Source: Tautonia plasticadhaerens
Lineage (GTDB): Bacteria > Planctomycetota > Planctomycetia > Isosphaerales > Isosphaeraceae
Direction: 5' to 3'
DNA length: 64,000 bases
Assembly: GCF_007752535.1 (NCBI RefSeq)
Contig: NZ_CP036426.1
Span: 1,364,001 to 1,428,000, forward strand
Below the pieces are notes generated by a model. The model did not search any database and was not told where the DNA came from. It saw only the letters and a list, made by a program, of their open reading frames with translations. The translations under genes were made by a program, and so were the position numbers. The stretch's first letter is position 1; each line of letters starts with the position of its first letter. Shown piece after piece: positions 53,418 to 60,871 of this stretch.

Positions 53418-54509
53418 TCAACCCGGAGGGCGGGGCTTCACCGCTCCGCCGCGCAGGCCCGGGGGGAGTTCGACTTCGGGGTCGAGCAGCGAAGGGATCG
53501 GGGCCGGGGGACCGGTTGCCCGGAGGACTGGGAGGGGGGTCACGATCCGATCGGGCACCTCCTCCCCGGCGTCGAGGTCGAGGACGGTCCGGACGGCATA
53601 AATGCCCAGCACCTGCTCGTCGGCGAAGGCGACGGCCGACACGAAATCGGACTTCACGAATTCGAGCTGGTTCGAGTTGATCACGAATCCGGCGATGACG
53701 AACCGGTCCGCATCGGTCCCCTCGTTCCTGACGGAGAGCGCGGAGATCAGGCTCGCGTCGTCGCCGGCCAGCACCATCGACAGCCCCGGATGGGAGGCCC
53801 GAAGCCCCCGGATCGCTTCGGTCCTGGCCGGCTCGTCGGTCGGCGCCGCGAACGGTTCATCCCCGATCAGCTCGATCCCCGCCTCTCTCGCCGCTTCGAA
53901 CAGGACGCCAGCCCGCTGATTCGCCTCGGGGAAGTCCGGGATGAACGCGACCAGTGCCGGCCCCGAGGCCGGCTTGCCGAGCTTCGACGCGTCCTCGACC
54001 GCCGCCGCCACCAGCTCCCCCGCCGCCGTCCCCAGTTCCCCCCGGACGACCGCCGGCACCGGATCCCCCTCGATCGTCGAGGGCTCCAGCAGGGTGACGA
54101 CGGCCACGCCCCTGACTCTTGCCTCGGCCGATGCCGAGCCGAGCCCTCCGCCCTCGTCAGAAACGACGATCAATGCGGAACCCCCTTCCCGGATCGACCT
54201 CAGCAGGAGGTCCGCAACCCGTTCACCTTCGGCCGGGATCCGAGACGAGAAGACGACGCCCAATCGGGCCGACTCCCGTCGGGCGGCCTCCTCCCAGATC
54301 TCGTGCCGGGGATCCGACTCCGATGGCAGGATCATCGTGATTCGTCTCGCCCCGACCGACGCCGCCGGGGGGCCCACCAGGTCGGCCAGCGACGCGACCT
54401 CCTGATCTCCGCCGGGGGCCTTCTCTGCCGGACCCGACTCGCCACAACCGACGAGCAACATCAGCGAAATCGCCAGCCCGGCGGGGATCGTCACGACGGA
54501 TCGGGTCAT
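53418..54509 (-). CDS. Sugar ABC transporter substrate-binding lipoprotein
   Basis: The 363-residue protein is a periplasmic binding protein of the LacI-like/peripla_BP_4 type. A lipobox LVGC gives lipidated Cys22. Two alpha/beta lobes are visible: RRITMILPSESDPRHEIWEE and ALVAFIPDFPEANQRAGV, with a hinge region and VLAGDDASLISAL, FVIAGFVINSNQLEF and AVAFADEQVLGIYA. It would bind a sugar or related ligand for an importer. No permease or ATPase is adjacent. The stop TGA is immediately followed by another TGA and then by the cytochrome fragment in the same frame. Confidence 0.85.
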   Translation of the reverse strand: MTRSVVTIPAGLAISLMLLVGCGESGPAEKAPGGDQEVASLADLVGPPAASVGARRITMILPSESDPRHEIWEEAARRESARLGVVFSSRIPAEGERVADLLLRSIREGGSALIVVSDEGGGLGSASAEARVRGVAVVTLLEPSTIEGDPVPAVVRGELGTAAGELVAAAVEDASKLGKPASGPALVAFIPDFPEANQRAGVLFEAAREAGIELIGDEPFAAPTDEPARTEAIRGLRASHPGLSMVLAGDDASLISALSVRNEGTDADRFVIAGFVINSNQLEFVKSDFVSAVAFADEQVLGIYAVRTVLDLDAGEEVPDRIVTPLPVLRATGPPAPIPSLLDPEVELPPGLRGGAVKPRPPG

Positions 54510-54655
54510 CGGTGTCCGCGCCTCCGACAGGCTGGGTTCGGGCGACCCACCGGTGACTGCCGGTCGGGGGCACCTTCGTCCCGGACCCGGTGGCGGGCCG
54601 CCTGGGTGGGCCGATTATACGGCGAATCCCCGGACCCCGTCGCGGTCGTCATGGG

Positions 54656-55594
54656 TCAACCGCGGGTCGCCACGATCAGGATGAGGAGCCCGGCCAGCCA
54701 GAGGATCAGGCTCAGGCCGACCGTCGCCAACAGCCGCATCAGGCCCCGTCGGCCGATCCTCGGGTTGGAGCGGGTGAGGATCGACCGGGGGATCGGGTCG
54801 AGGACCCGGTCGACGACGACGAAGGCCGGGACGAGCATCATCACGAACAGCAAGAAGAAGGCACCGATCGAGGCCGTCGTCACGATCGATCGCAGGACCC
54901 CCAGGATCACCCCGACCGCGGCCACCGCCGCCATGATCGATCCGATCCGGAACTGCCTCGAACCGGGCCGGAAGACTTCGGGACGCTCGAACGGGGTGTC
55001 CGGCAGCTCGGAGACGAGCCACCAGAGCAACCCCTGCACGGCCAGCGCGTGTCCGATCCTCCCTCCCCGGATCAGCCGGGGGATTTCCCGGACCGGGACG
55101 AGCTCCACGCGCAACTCCTCTCCCGCGTCGCATTCGGGCTCGGCCACCCGACGGACGTCGGTGATCATGATGGTCGTGATCCGGGAGGTCAGGAGCGAGG
55201 GGCAGGACCAGACGGTCCCGATCAGGACCGGCTCATTCCCCGCGTAACCGGTTTCTTCCAGCAATTCGCGGGCGCCGGCCTCCATCGGGTCCTCGCCGGG
55301 GTCGAGCAGGCCCCCGGGTGTCTCCAGGCTGTCCTGCGCCGAACCGGCCCGGAACTGCTCGACCAGGAGGATTCGGCGGTCGGGAGTCAGGGCGATCACG
55401 TTGACCGCGTCGGCCAGGTGGATGACGTAATAGTCGTGAGATTCGCCCGACGACCGTGACCGATAACGCTCCCGCCTCAGGCGAAACAGCCAGTTCTCCT
55501 CGATCGAGGTGTCTCCCTCCGGCTCCCGGGCCCAGGACGCGGGCCGCTGGGATCGTGCCGAGGGGGGCGGGGAAGGGTCTGGCAAAGGAGGCAT
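54656..55594 (-). CDS. NUDIX hydrolase with C-terminal membrane segments
   Basis: The 312-residue protein has a NUDIX domain (about residues 40-190) with the box GGLLDPGEDPMEAGARELLEE ending in TGY, preceded by VIALTPDRRILLVEQFR, the arrangement of ADP-ribose pyrophosphatase-like enzymes. After it come three likely membrane segments (about 217-236, 241-262 and 286-309), an unusual addition for this family. The enzyme would cleave nucleoside diphosphate derivatives, here at the membrane surface. The start at 55594 gives MPPLPDPSPPPSARS; AAAGGAGG lies upstream. Confidence 0.85.
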   Translation of the reverse strand: MPPLPDPSPPPSARSQRPASWAREPEGDTSIEENWLFRLRRERYRSRSSGESHDYYVIHLADAVNVIALTPDRRILLVEQFRAGSAQDSLETPGGLLDPGEDPMEAGARELLEETGYAGNEPVLIGTVWSCPSLLTSRITTIMITDVRRVAEPECDAGEELRVELVPVREIPRLIRGGRIGHALAVQGLLWWLVSELPDTPFERPEVFRPGSRQFRIGSIMAAVAAVGVILGVLRSIVTTASIGAFFLLFVMMLVPAFVVVDRVLDPIPRSILTRSNPRIGRRGLMRLLATVGLSLILWLAGLLILIVATRG

Positions 55595-55659
55595 GGTCGG
55601 GTCCCATCGGGTGAGAGGGACACGATCGCCCATCCGAGGCGGACTGGCAAGGGAGCGGC

Positions 55660-56502
55660 TCAGGCCAGCAGCACCCCGTCGATGAGCGCGGCGACCCCGT
55701 CGTCCTCGAAACCGGGGGCGACCAGGTCGGCCGCCTCGCGGACGACCTCCGGGGCTTGCCCCATCGCCACGCCGAGCCCGGCCCCCCGGATCATGGGCAG
55801 GTCGTTCACGTCGTCCCCGACGGCGACGATCTGATCCGGCCCGATCCCCCAACGCTCCGCCAGGTGTAACACGGCCGACCACTTGCTCGCCTCGGTATCG
55901 AGCACCTCGCACATCACCCCCCGATAGGCCGAGGTGTGCAGGACGAAGGTCCGCAGGCGCCCGGGGGCAGCGAGCAGCAGCAACGCCTCGATTTCCAGCA
56001 TCGCGTCCCGTTCCCCGACGGCGAACAGGTGGAAGTGCGAGCCCCGTTCCGGCCGGTCCATCCAGTCCGGATCGACCAGGGCGTATTGCCCGTTCCGCTC
56101 CACGTAGTCGTCGAACAGGTGCCGGCCGGTGGGACGAGCGGGGATGAGGAAGTCGGGGGGCGTTTCCTCGTGGTCGACGATCGAGACGGCCGGCTCGCCC
56201 CGTGAGCGGAGCACGTCGAGCACGGCGACCATCAGCTCACCCCCGAGGTCGGCCCGCCACAGCGTCCGGTGGGTGCCCGGGTCCTTGACCAGCGCCCCCG
56301 AGTTGCACACCAACGGCGCGTCCAGGCCGAGTTGACGGGCCACCGGTCGAGCCCTCCGGTAGCGTCTCCCCGTGCAGAGGACCGGCCGGATTCCCGCCGC
56401 CGACGCCCGGGCGACCGCCGCCGCGGTGGCCGGACGCACCAGGCCGTCCCGGCCGATCAGCGTCCCATCCACGTCGAGCGCGAGCAGCTTATACGAGGGC
56501 AT
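55660..56502 (-). CDS. HAD-superfamily (Cof-type) phosphatase
   Basis: The 280-residue protein is a class IIB HAD phosphatase. Motif I is DVDGT with nucleophile Asp10 and Asp12; motif II lies in CTGRRY; motif III/IV in ASKWSAVLHL and GDDVNDLPM. A cap domain is inserted between motifs I/II and III/IV. It removes phosphate from a small sugar phosphate or nucleotide; the substrate is unknown. The start at 56502 is chosen because the frame upstream is not protein-like. It is divergent from the isomerase-like gene and is followed by the NUDIX gene, 65 bases later. Confidence 0.9.
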   Translation of the reverse strand: MPSYKLLALDVDGTLIGRDGLVRPATAAAVARASAAGIRPVLCTGRRYRRARPVARQLGLDAPLVCNSGALVKDPGTHRTLWRADLGGELMVAVLDVLRSRGEPAVSIVDHEETPPDFLIPARPTGRHLFDDYVERNGQYALVDPDWMDRPERGSHFHLFAVGERDAMLEIEALLLLAAPGRLRTFVLHTSAYRGVMCEVLDTEASKWSAVLHLAERWGIGPDQIVAVGDDVNDLPMIRGAGLGVAMGQAPEVVREAADLVAPGFEDDGVAALIDGVLLA

Positions 56503-56671
56503 TCCTGACTCTACTCTCGGATCGTTCGTCGAGCGTCCGGGGACCCACATGGTAGGCGGACCGCCCCCGCTCGGCAATCAAGCCCGGCGCCCCGTCTCCC
56601 CCGGTCTCCCGATGCGATAGAATGGGCCCGACGCGATCGAGACCCGTCGGCCGAACCGCCGGAGCCCCGCC

Positions 56672-57523
56672 ATGACCCCCGCGATCCTTCTGCTGGCGAC
56701 CCTGCCCAGCGCGTCCATACCCGTGCAGGATCCCGGCCTCTTCGACCGGGAGAACCTCGTCGCCTGGTGCATCGTCCCGTTCGACGCCTCCCATCGAGGC
56801 CCCCGGGAGCGGGCCGAGATGCTGCAACGGCTCGGGATTCGGCGACTCGCCTACGACTGGAGGGCGGAACACCTGCCAAGCTTCGACGAGGAGCTGGATG
56901 CCCTGCAGCGGCACGGGATCGAGCTGACGGCACTCTGGTTCCCGACCTCCCTCGACGAGGACGCGCGATTCCTGCTCGACCGGCTCTCCGCCCGTGGCCT
57001 GACGCCCCAGCTCTGGGTCACCGGTGGTGGCGCCCCGACCCCCTCACCGGAGGAGCGGTCGGCCCGGGTCGCCGAGGAGGCGGCCCGCATCCGTCCGATC
57101 GCCGAGGCCGCCGCGAAGATCGGCAGCGAGGTCGCGCTTTACAACCACGGCGGCTGGTTCGGCGAGCCCGAGAACCAGGTCGCCGTCATCGAGGCCCTCG
57201 GGATGCCCAACGTCGGCCTCGTCTACAACCTCCACCACGGCCACTCCCACCTCGACCGGTTCCCCGAGTTGCTCGAATTCATGAAGCCCCGCCTGCTCGC
57301 CCTGAACCTCAATGGCATGGATCCGGGCGGCGAGGCCGAGGGACGTAAGATCCTGGTCATCGGCCAGGGCGAGGAGGACGCCCGGCTCCTCCGGGTAATC
57401 CGGGAGAGCGGCTGGCACGGCCCCGTCGGCATCCTCGACCACGTCCCCGAGGCCGACGCCGAGACCCAGCTCAGGGCGAACCTCGACGGCCTTCGGCGGA
57501 CGCTCGGTCCTCCGTCCCCTTGA
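56672..57523 (+). CDS. Secreted sugar-phosphate isomerase/epimerase-like TIM-barrel protein
   Basis: The 283-residue protein has a short signal (MTPAILLLATLPSASIP) and a xylose-isomerase-like TIM barrel. Conserved-looking parts are RLAYDWRAEHLPSF, VALYNHGGWFGEP, VGLVYNLHHGHSH and LLALNLNGM, with His and acidic residues for metal binding. Unlike the gene at 2297-3211, it lacks a twin-arginine motif. The substrate is unknown. It precedes rimO on the same strand. GGAG lies before the ATG. Confidence 0.82.
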   Translation: MTPAILLLATLPSASIPVQDPGLFDRENLVAWCIVPFDASHRGPRERAEMLQRLGIRRLAYDWRAEHLPSFDEELDALQRHGIELTALWFPTSLDEDARFLLDRLSARGLTPQLWVTGGGAPTPSPEERSARVAEEAARIRPIAEAAAKIGSEVALYNHGGWFGEPENQVAVIEALGMPNVGLVYNLHHGHSHLDRFPELLEFMKPRLLALNLNGMDPGGEAEGRKILVIGQGEEDARLLRVIRESGWHGPVGILDHVPEADAETQLRANLDGLRRTLGPPSP

Positions 57524-57633
57524 CGAAATCCCTCACCAATCCTTACGTTGGATCGATCCGCCGAGGAGCCGTTCCCACCCCCTCGCCCGGCCCTGTCCCT
57601 CCCGAACCGACCCTCTCCAAGACGCGATCGCCG

Positions 57634-59079
57634 ATGAGTTCCACCCCGCCGATCAAAGGCACGTTCAATTTCGTCAGCCTCGGCTGCCCGAAGAACACCG
57701 TCGATTCCGAGCGGATGCTCGGCCTGCTGGCCCAGGATGGCTATGTGCCGGTCCAGAACCCCGACGGGGCGGATCTGGTCATCGTCAACACCTGCGGCTT
57801 CATCGACGCCGCCCGCGACGAGAGCCTCTCCGTCATCCGGGAGATGATCGACCGCAAGCGGGCCGGGCAGATCCGGGGCGTGGTCGTCGCCGGATGCCTG
57901 GCCGAGCGGCAAAAGGATCTGCTGCTCGAGGAGGTCCCCGAGGTCGACCAGGTCATCGGCGTGTTCGGCAGGGAGGAAGTCGTCAGGGCGGCCGACCGCA
58001 TCCTCGGCGGTTTGGACGAGCAGCGCACCATCTTCAACCCCGCACCGATCCGGGCCCTTGAGGACACGGCCCGCCTCCGAATCACCCCCCGGCACCTCGC
58101 CTACCTGAAGGTCTCCGAGGGGTGCAGCCGCTTCTGCACCTTCTGCGCGATCCCCTACATGAGGGGGAAGCACGTCACCAAGTCGATCGAGTCGGTCGTC
58201 GCCGAGGCCCGGGAGCTGGCCGCCGACGGCGTCGTCGAGCTGAATCTCGTCGCCCAGGACATGACCTATTACGGCGTCGACCTCTACGGCCGCCCCCGGC
58301 TGGCCGAGCTGCTCCGGGAGCTGGATCGCGTCGACGGGATCCGCTGGATTCGCATCCTCTACAACTACCCGAACTACTTCACCGACGAGCTGTACGAGGC
58401 GCTCTCCGGCTGCGAGAAGGTCATCCCGTATCTCGACATGCCGCTCCAGCATATCAACGATCGCCTCCTCAAGATGATGAACCGGCGCCACACCCGGGCC
58501 GAGACGGAGGAGATCATCCGACGGCTCCGCCGGGCGATGCCGGGGCTCGTGCTCCGCACGACGTTCATCGTCGGCTTCCCCGGCGAGACGGAAGCGGAAT
58601 TCGAGGAACTCCTCGATTACGTCAAGGAGACGAGGTTCGAGCGGCTCGGCGTCTTCCCCTACTCGTTCGAGCCCGACACCCCCGCCGCCAAGCTCCCGGG
58701 CCACATCGACGAGGACGTCCGAACGGAGCGTCGGGACCGCGTGATGGAGGCGCAACAACCGATCGCCTTCGGGTTCAACGCCTCGCTCGTCGGCCGAACG
58801 GTCGAGGTCCTGATCGACGCCCCGGCGCCGGCGGAGCTGGGGCCGGGGGTCTGGGCCGGTCGATCCCACGCGGACGCCCCGGACGTCGACGGGCTCGTCT
58901 TCGTCCGGGACCGCGACCTCAGGCCGGGGGATCTCGTGCCGTGCGAGATCCTCTCCTCCGAGGGGTATGACTTGACGGCCCGGCCGGTGAAGGGGGTTTC
59001 CCCGAGGCGGAGGATCCGCGCTAGGCCGAAGCCCAGGAAGGCCCCGCCTGCCTCCCCGTTCACGATCTTGCCTGGCTGA
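57634..59079 (+). CDS. rimO: Ribosomal protein S12 methylthiotransferase
   Basis: RimO adds a methylthio group to Asp88/89 of ribosomal protein S12 using SAM and two iron-sulfur clusters. The 481-residue protein has the UPF0004 domain with VSLGCPKNTVDSE (Cys18, Cys54 and Cys88 as ligands of the second cluster), the radical-SAM CSRFCTFC (Cys164, 168, 171) and a C-terminal TRAM domain (about 415-480). The VSLGCPKN motif fits RimO rather than MiaB. It starts at 57634 and heads a rightward run with pgsA and uppP. Confidence 0.95.
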   Translation: MSSTPPIKGTFNFVSLGCPKNTVDSERMLGLLAQDGYVPVQNPDGADLVIVNTCGFIDAARDESLSVIREMIDRKRAGQIRGVVVAGCLAERQKDLLLEEVPEVDQVIGVFGREEVVRAADRILGGLDEQRTIFNPAPIRALEDTARLRITPRHLAYLKVSEGCSRFCTFCAIPYMRGKHVTKSIESVVAEARELAADGVVELNLVAQDMTYYGVDLYGRPRLAELLRELDRVDGIRWIRILYNYPNYFTDELYEALSGCEKVIPYLDMPLQHINDRLLKMMNRRHTRAETEEIIRRLRRAMPGLVLRTTFIVGFPGETEAEFEELLDYVKETRFERLGVFPYSFEPDTPAAKLPGHIDEDVRTERRDRVMEAQQPIAFGFNASLVGRTVEVLIDAPAPAELGPGVWAGRSHADAPDVDGLVFVRDRDLRPGDLVPCEILSSEGYDLTARPVKGVSPRRRIRARPKPRKAPPASPFTILPG

Positions 59080-59186
59080 TCGGTCATCTCGAGGCCCGGG
59101 GTTTGCTTCTCCCGGTTCCCGATCGACCGAGGGCGTCGGCCTGCGGGCCGGGCCGACCGTTCCGCGACACCGAGGAGGGGCTCGTC

Positions 59187-59792
59187 ATGAGCGTCGAGGC
59201 CGGTCCGAGCACGGCGAAGAAGACGGTGGGGATCGTCAACATCCCGAACGCCCTGAGCGTGGCCCGGCTGTTCCTCGGGGCGGCGGCCCTCTGGCTGATC
59301 GAGGCCGATCGGTACGGATGGGCGCTCGTCGTCTTCCTGATCGCCGCGATCACCGACACGCTCGACGGCTACGTCGCCCGACTGCTCGACCAGGCGACCG
59401 CCTTCGGCCGGCAGCTCGACCCGATGATCGACAAGCTGCTGATCGCCTCCGTCCTAATCTTCCTGGTCGCCGAGCCGGAGTCCGGGGTCTCGGCCTGGAT
59501 GGCCTCGGTGATCGTGATCCGAGAGCTGGTGATCCAGTGGCTCCGGAGCATGATGGAGGGCAGGGGGGTGGCCTTCGGTTCGAAATGGGCAGGCAAGATG
59601 AAGACCGTGCTCCAATGCGCCGCGATCGTCGCCTCACTGCTCGCCCTGTCGCTGGGGACCGGGGCGCCGGGTTGGGTGTCGATCGCCCGGGATGGACTGC
59701 TCTGGGCGGCCGTGCTGCTGACGATCTATAGTGGGATCGAGTACTTCGTGGCGGCGGCTCCCCGGCTCCGAGAGGGCCGTCCTGCGTCCTGA
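59187..59792 (+). CDS. pgsA: CDP-diacylglycerol--glycerol-3-phosphate 3-phosphatidyltransferase
   Basis: PgsA makes phosphatidylglycerol phosphate in the inner membrane. The 201-residue protein has the CDP-alcohol phosphotransferase motif with Asp57, Asp60, Gly61, Ala64, Arg65, Gly74, Asp78 and Asp82. Several membrane segments follow. The start at 59187 (MSVEAGPSTAKKT) has GAGGAGGGG upstream. It lies 107 bases after rimO and 47 before uppP. Confidence 0.93.
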   Translation: MSVEAGPSTAKKTVGIVNIPNALSVARLFLGAAALWLIEADRYGWALVVFLIAAITDTLDGYVARLLDQATAFGRQLDPMIDKLLIASVLIFLVAEPESGVSAWMASVIVIRELVIQWLRSMMEGRGVAFGSKWAGKMKTVLQCAAIVASLLALSLGTGAPGWVSIARDGLLWAAVLLTIYSGIEYFVAAAPRLREGRPAS

Positions 59793-59839
59793 TCGGCCGC
59801 CGGAGCGAACCGGCCACCCCCCCCGAGTCGACCCGCCCC

Positions 59840-60871
59840 ATGAGCCCGACCGAAGCCCTGACCCTGGCCGTCCTCCAGGGGCTGACGGAATTCCTGCCGG
59901 TCTCCAGCAGTGGCCACCTCGCCATCGCCTCCGCGCTCTTCCGATCGATCGGCGCCGTGGAGTCCGGGCCCGACGGCCTGTTCTTCGCCGTGATGCTCCA
60001 TGTCGGGACGCTCGCGGCCATCCTGGTCTACTACCGACGCGACGCCCGGGCGGATGCCCGGCAGCTGATCTCGGGGGGCCCCGGCCGGTCGAAGGTCGTC
60101 CGTAACGGGTTCCTCGCGGTCGTGGCGACCCTCCCGGCGGTCGTCGTGGGGCTCACGCTGAAGGACTCGGTCGACGAGGCATTCCAGAGCGTCCTCGTCC
60201 CGGGCTACTCCTTCCTCATCACCGCGGCCCTCCTCTTGGCGACCTCCCGGATCGGGGAGGGGACCAAGGGCCCCTCGCAGACGACCTGGAGGGACGCCCT
60301 GCTGGTCGGCCTGGCACAAGCCGTCGCGATCACGCCCGGGATCAGCCGGAGCGGCTCGACGATCGCCGCGGGCCTCGCCCTCGGCTTCTCCCGGTCCTGG
60401 GCCGTCGGCTTCAGCCTGCTGATGGCCGTCCCGGCGATCCTCGGCGCGGCCGTCCTGGAGGTCAGGGATCTCGACGGACGATCCCTCACCCCGGTGGCCA
60501 TCGCCCTGACCGCCGCCTCGACGGCCCTCTCGGGCCTGGTCGGGTACGGGGCGATCGTCTGGCTGGTGCGGATTGTCCGATCGGGTCGCCTCTGGTATTT
60601 TTCTGTATACCTGGTGTTGCTCTCGGCCGCGGTGCTCGGCACCTCGAGCCTGGGCGTTTGGTCAGGATCGGGGACGGAATCGGGGGGGACGACCGTTGGG
60701 CAAGGCCGCCGATCGGAGACTCTGGACGGGCCCCCCGGGGTCGAGCTGGATCGATCGGGCGAGATCGGACCGGGGCGGGGCGACCTGGATCACGGCGACG
60801 CCGCTGGCCCGCGATCGACTGGCCCGCCGCCTGGCACTCTCGGGGGCTCGCCCCGCCCGATCGTCCGGTGA
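59840..60871 (+). CDS. uppP: Undecaprenyl-diphosphatase
   Basis: UppP (BacA) turns undecaprenyl diphosphate into the monophosphate lipid carrier of cell-wall synthesis, at the membrane. The 343-residue frame contains TEFLPVSSSGHL with Glu17 and the Ser/His region, PGISRSGST with Arg170, and eight or so membrane segments that end near residue 268. A normal UppP is about 270 residues. The last 70 residues here are low-complexity and overlap the next gene by about 176 bases, so the true end may be earlier or the frame may be shifted. Confidence 0.92.
   Translation: MSPTEALTLAVLQGLTEFLPVSSSGHLAIASALFRSIGAVESGPDGLFFAVMLHVGTLAAILVYYRRDARADARQLISGGPGRSKVVRNGFLAVVATLPAVVVGLTLKDSVDEAFQSVLVPGYSFLITAALLLATSRIGEGTKGPSQTTWRDALLVGLAQAVAITPGISRSGSTIAAGLALGFSRSWAVGFSLLMAVPAILGAAVLEVRDLDGRSLTPVAIALTAASTALSGLVGYGAIVWLVRIVRSGRLWYFSVYLVLLSAAVLGTSSLGVWSGSGTESGGTTVGQGRRSETLDGPPGVELDRSGEIGPGRGDLDHGDAAGPRSTGPPPGTLGGSPRPIVR

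Noticed and set aside
53292-55247. A 651-codon plus-strand open frame
   Set aside because: It is antisense to the sugar-binding lipoprotein and NUDIX genes and lacks any motif.
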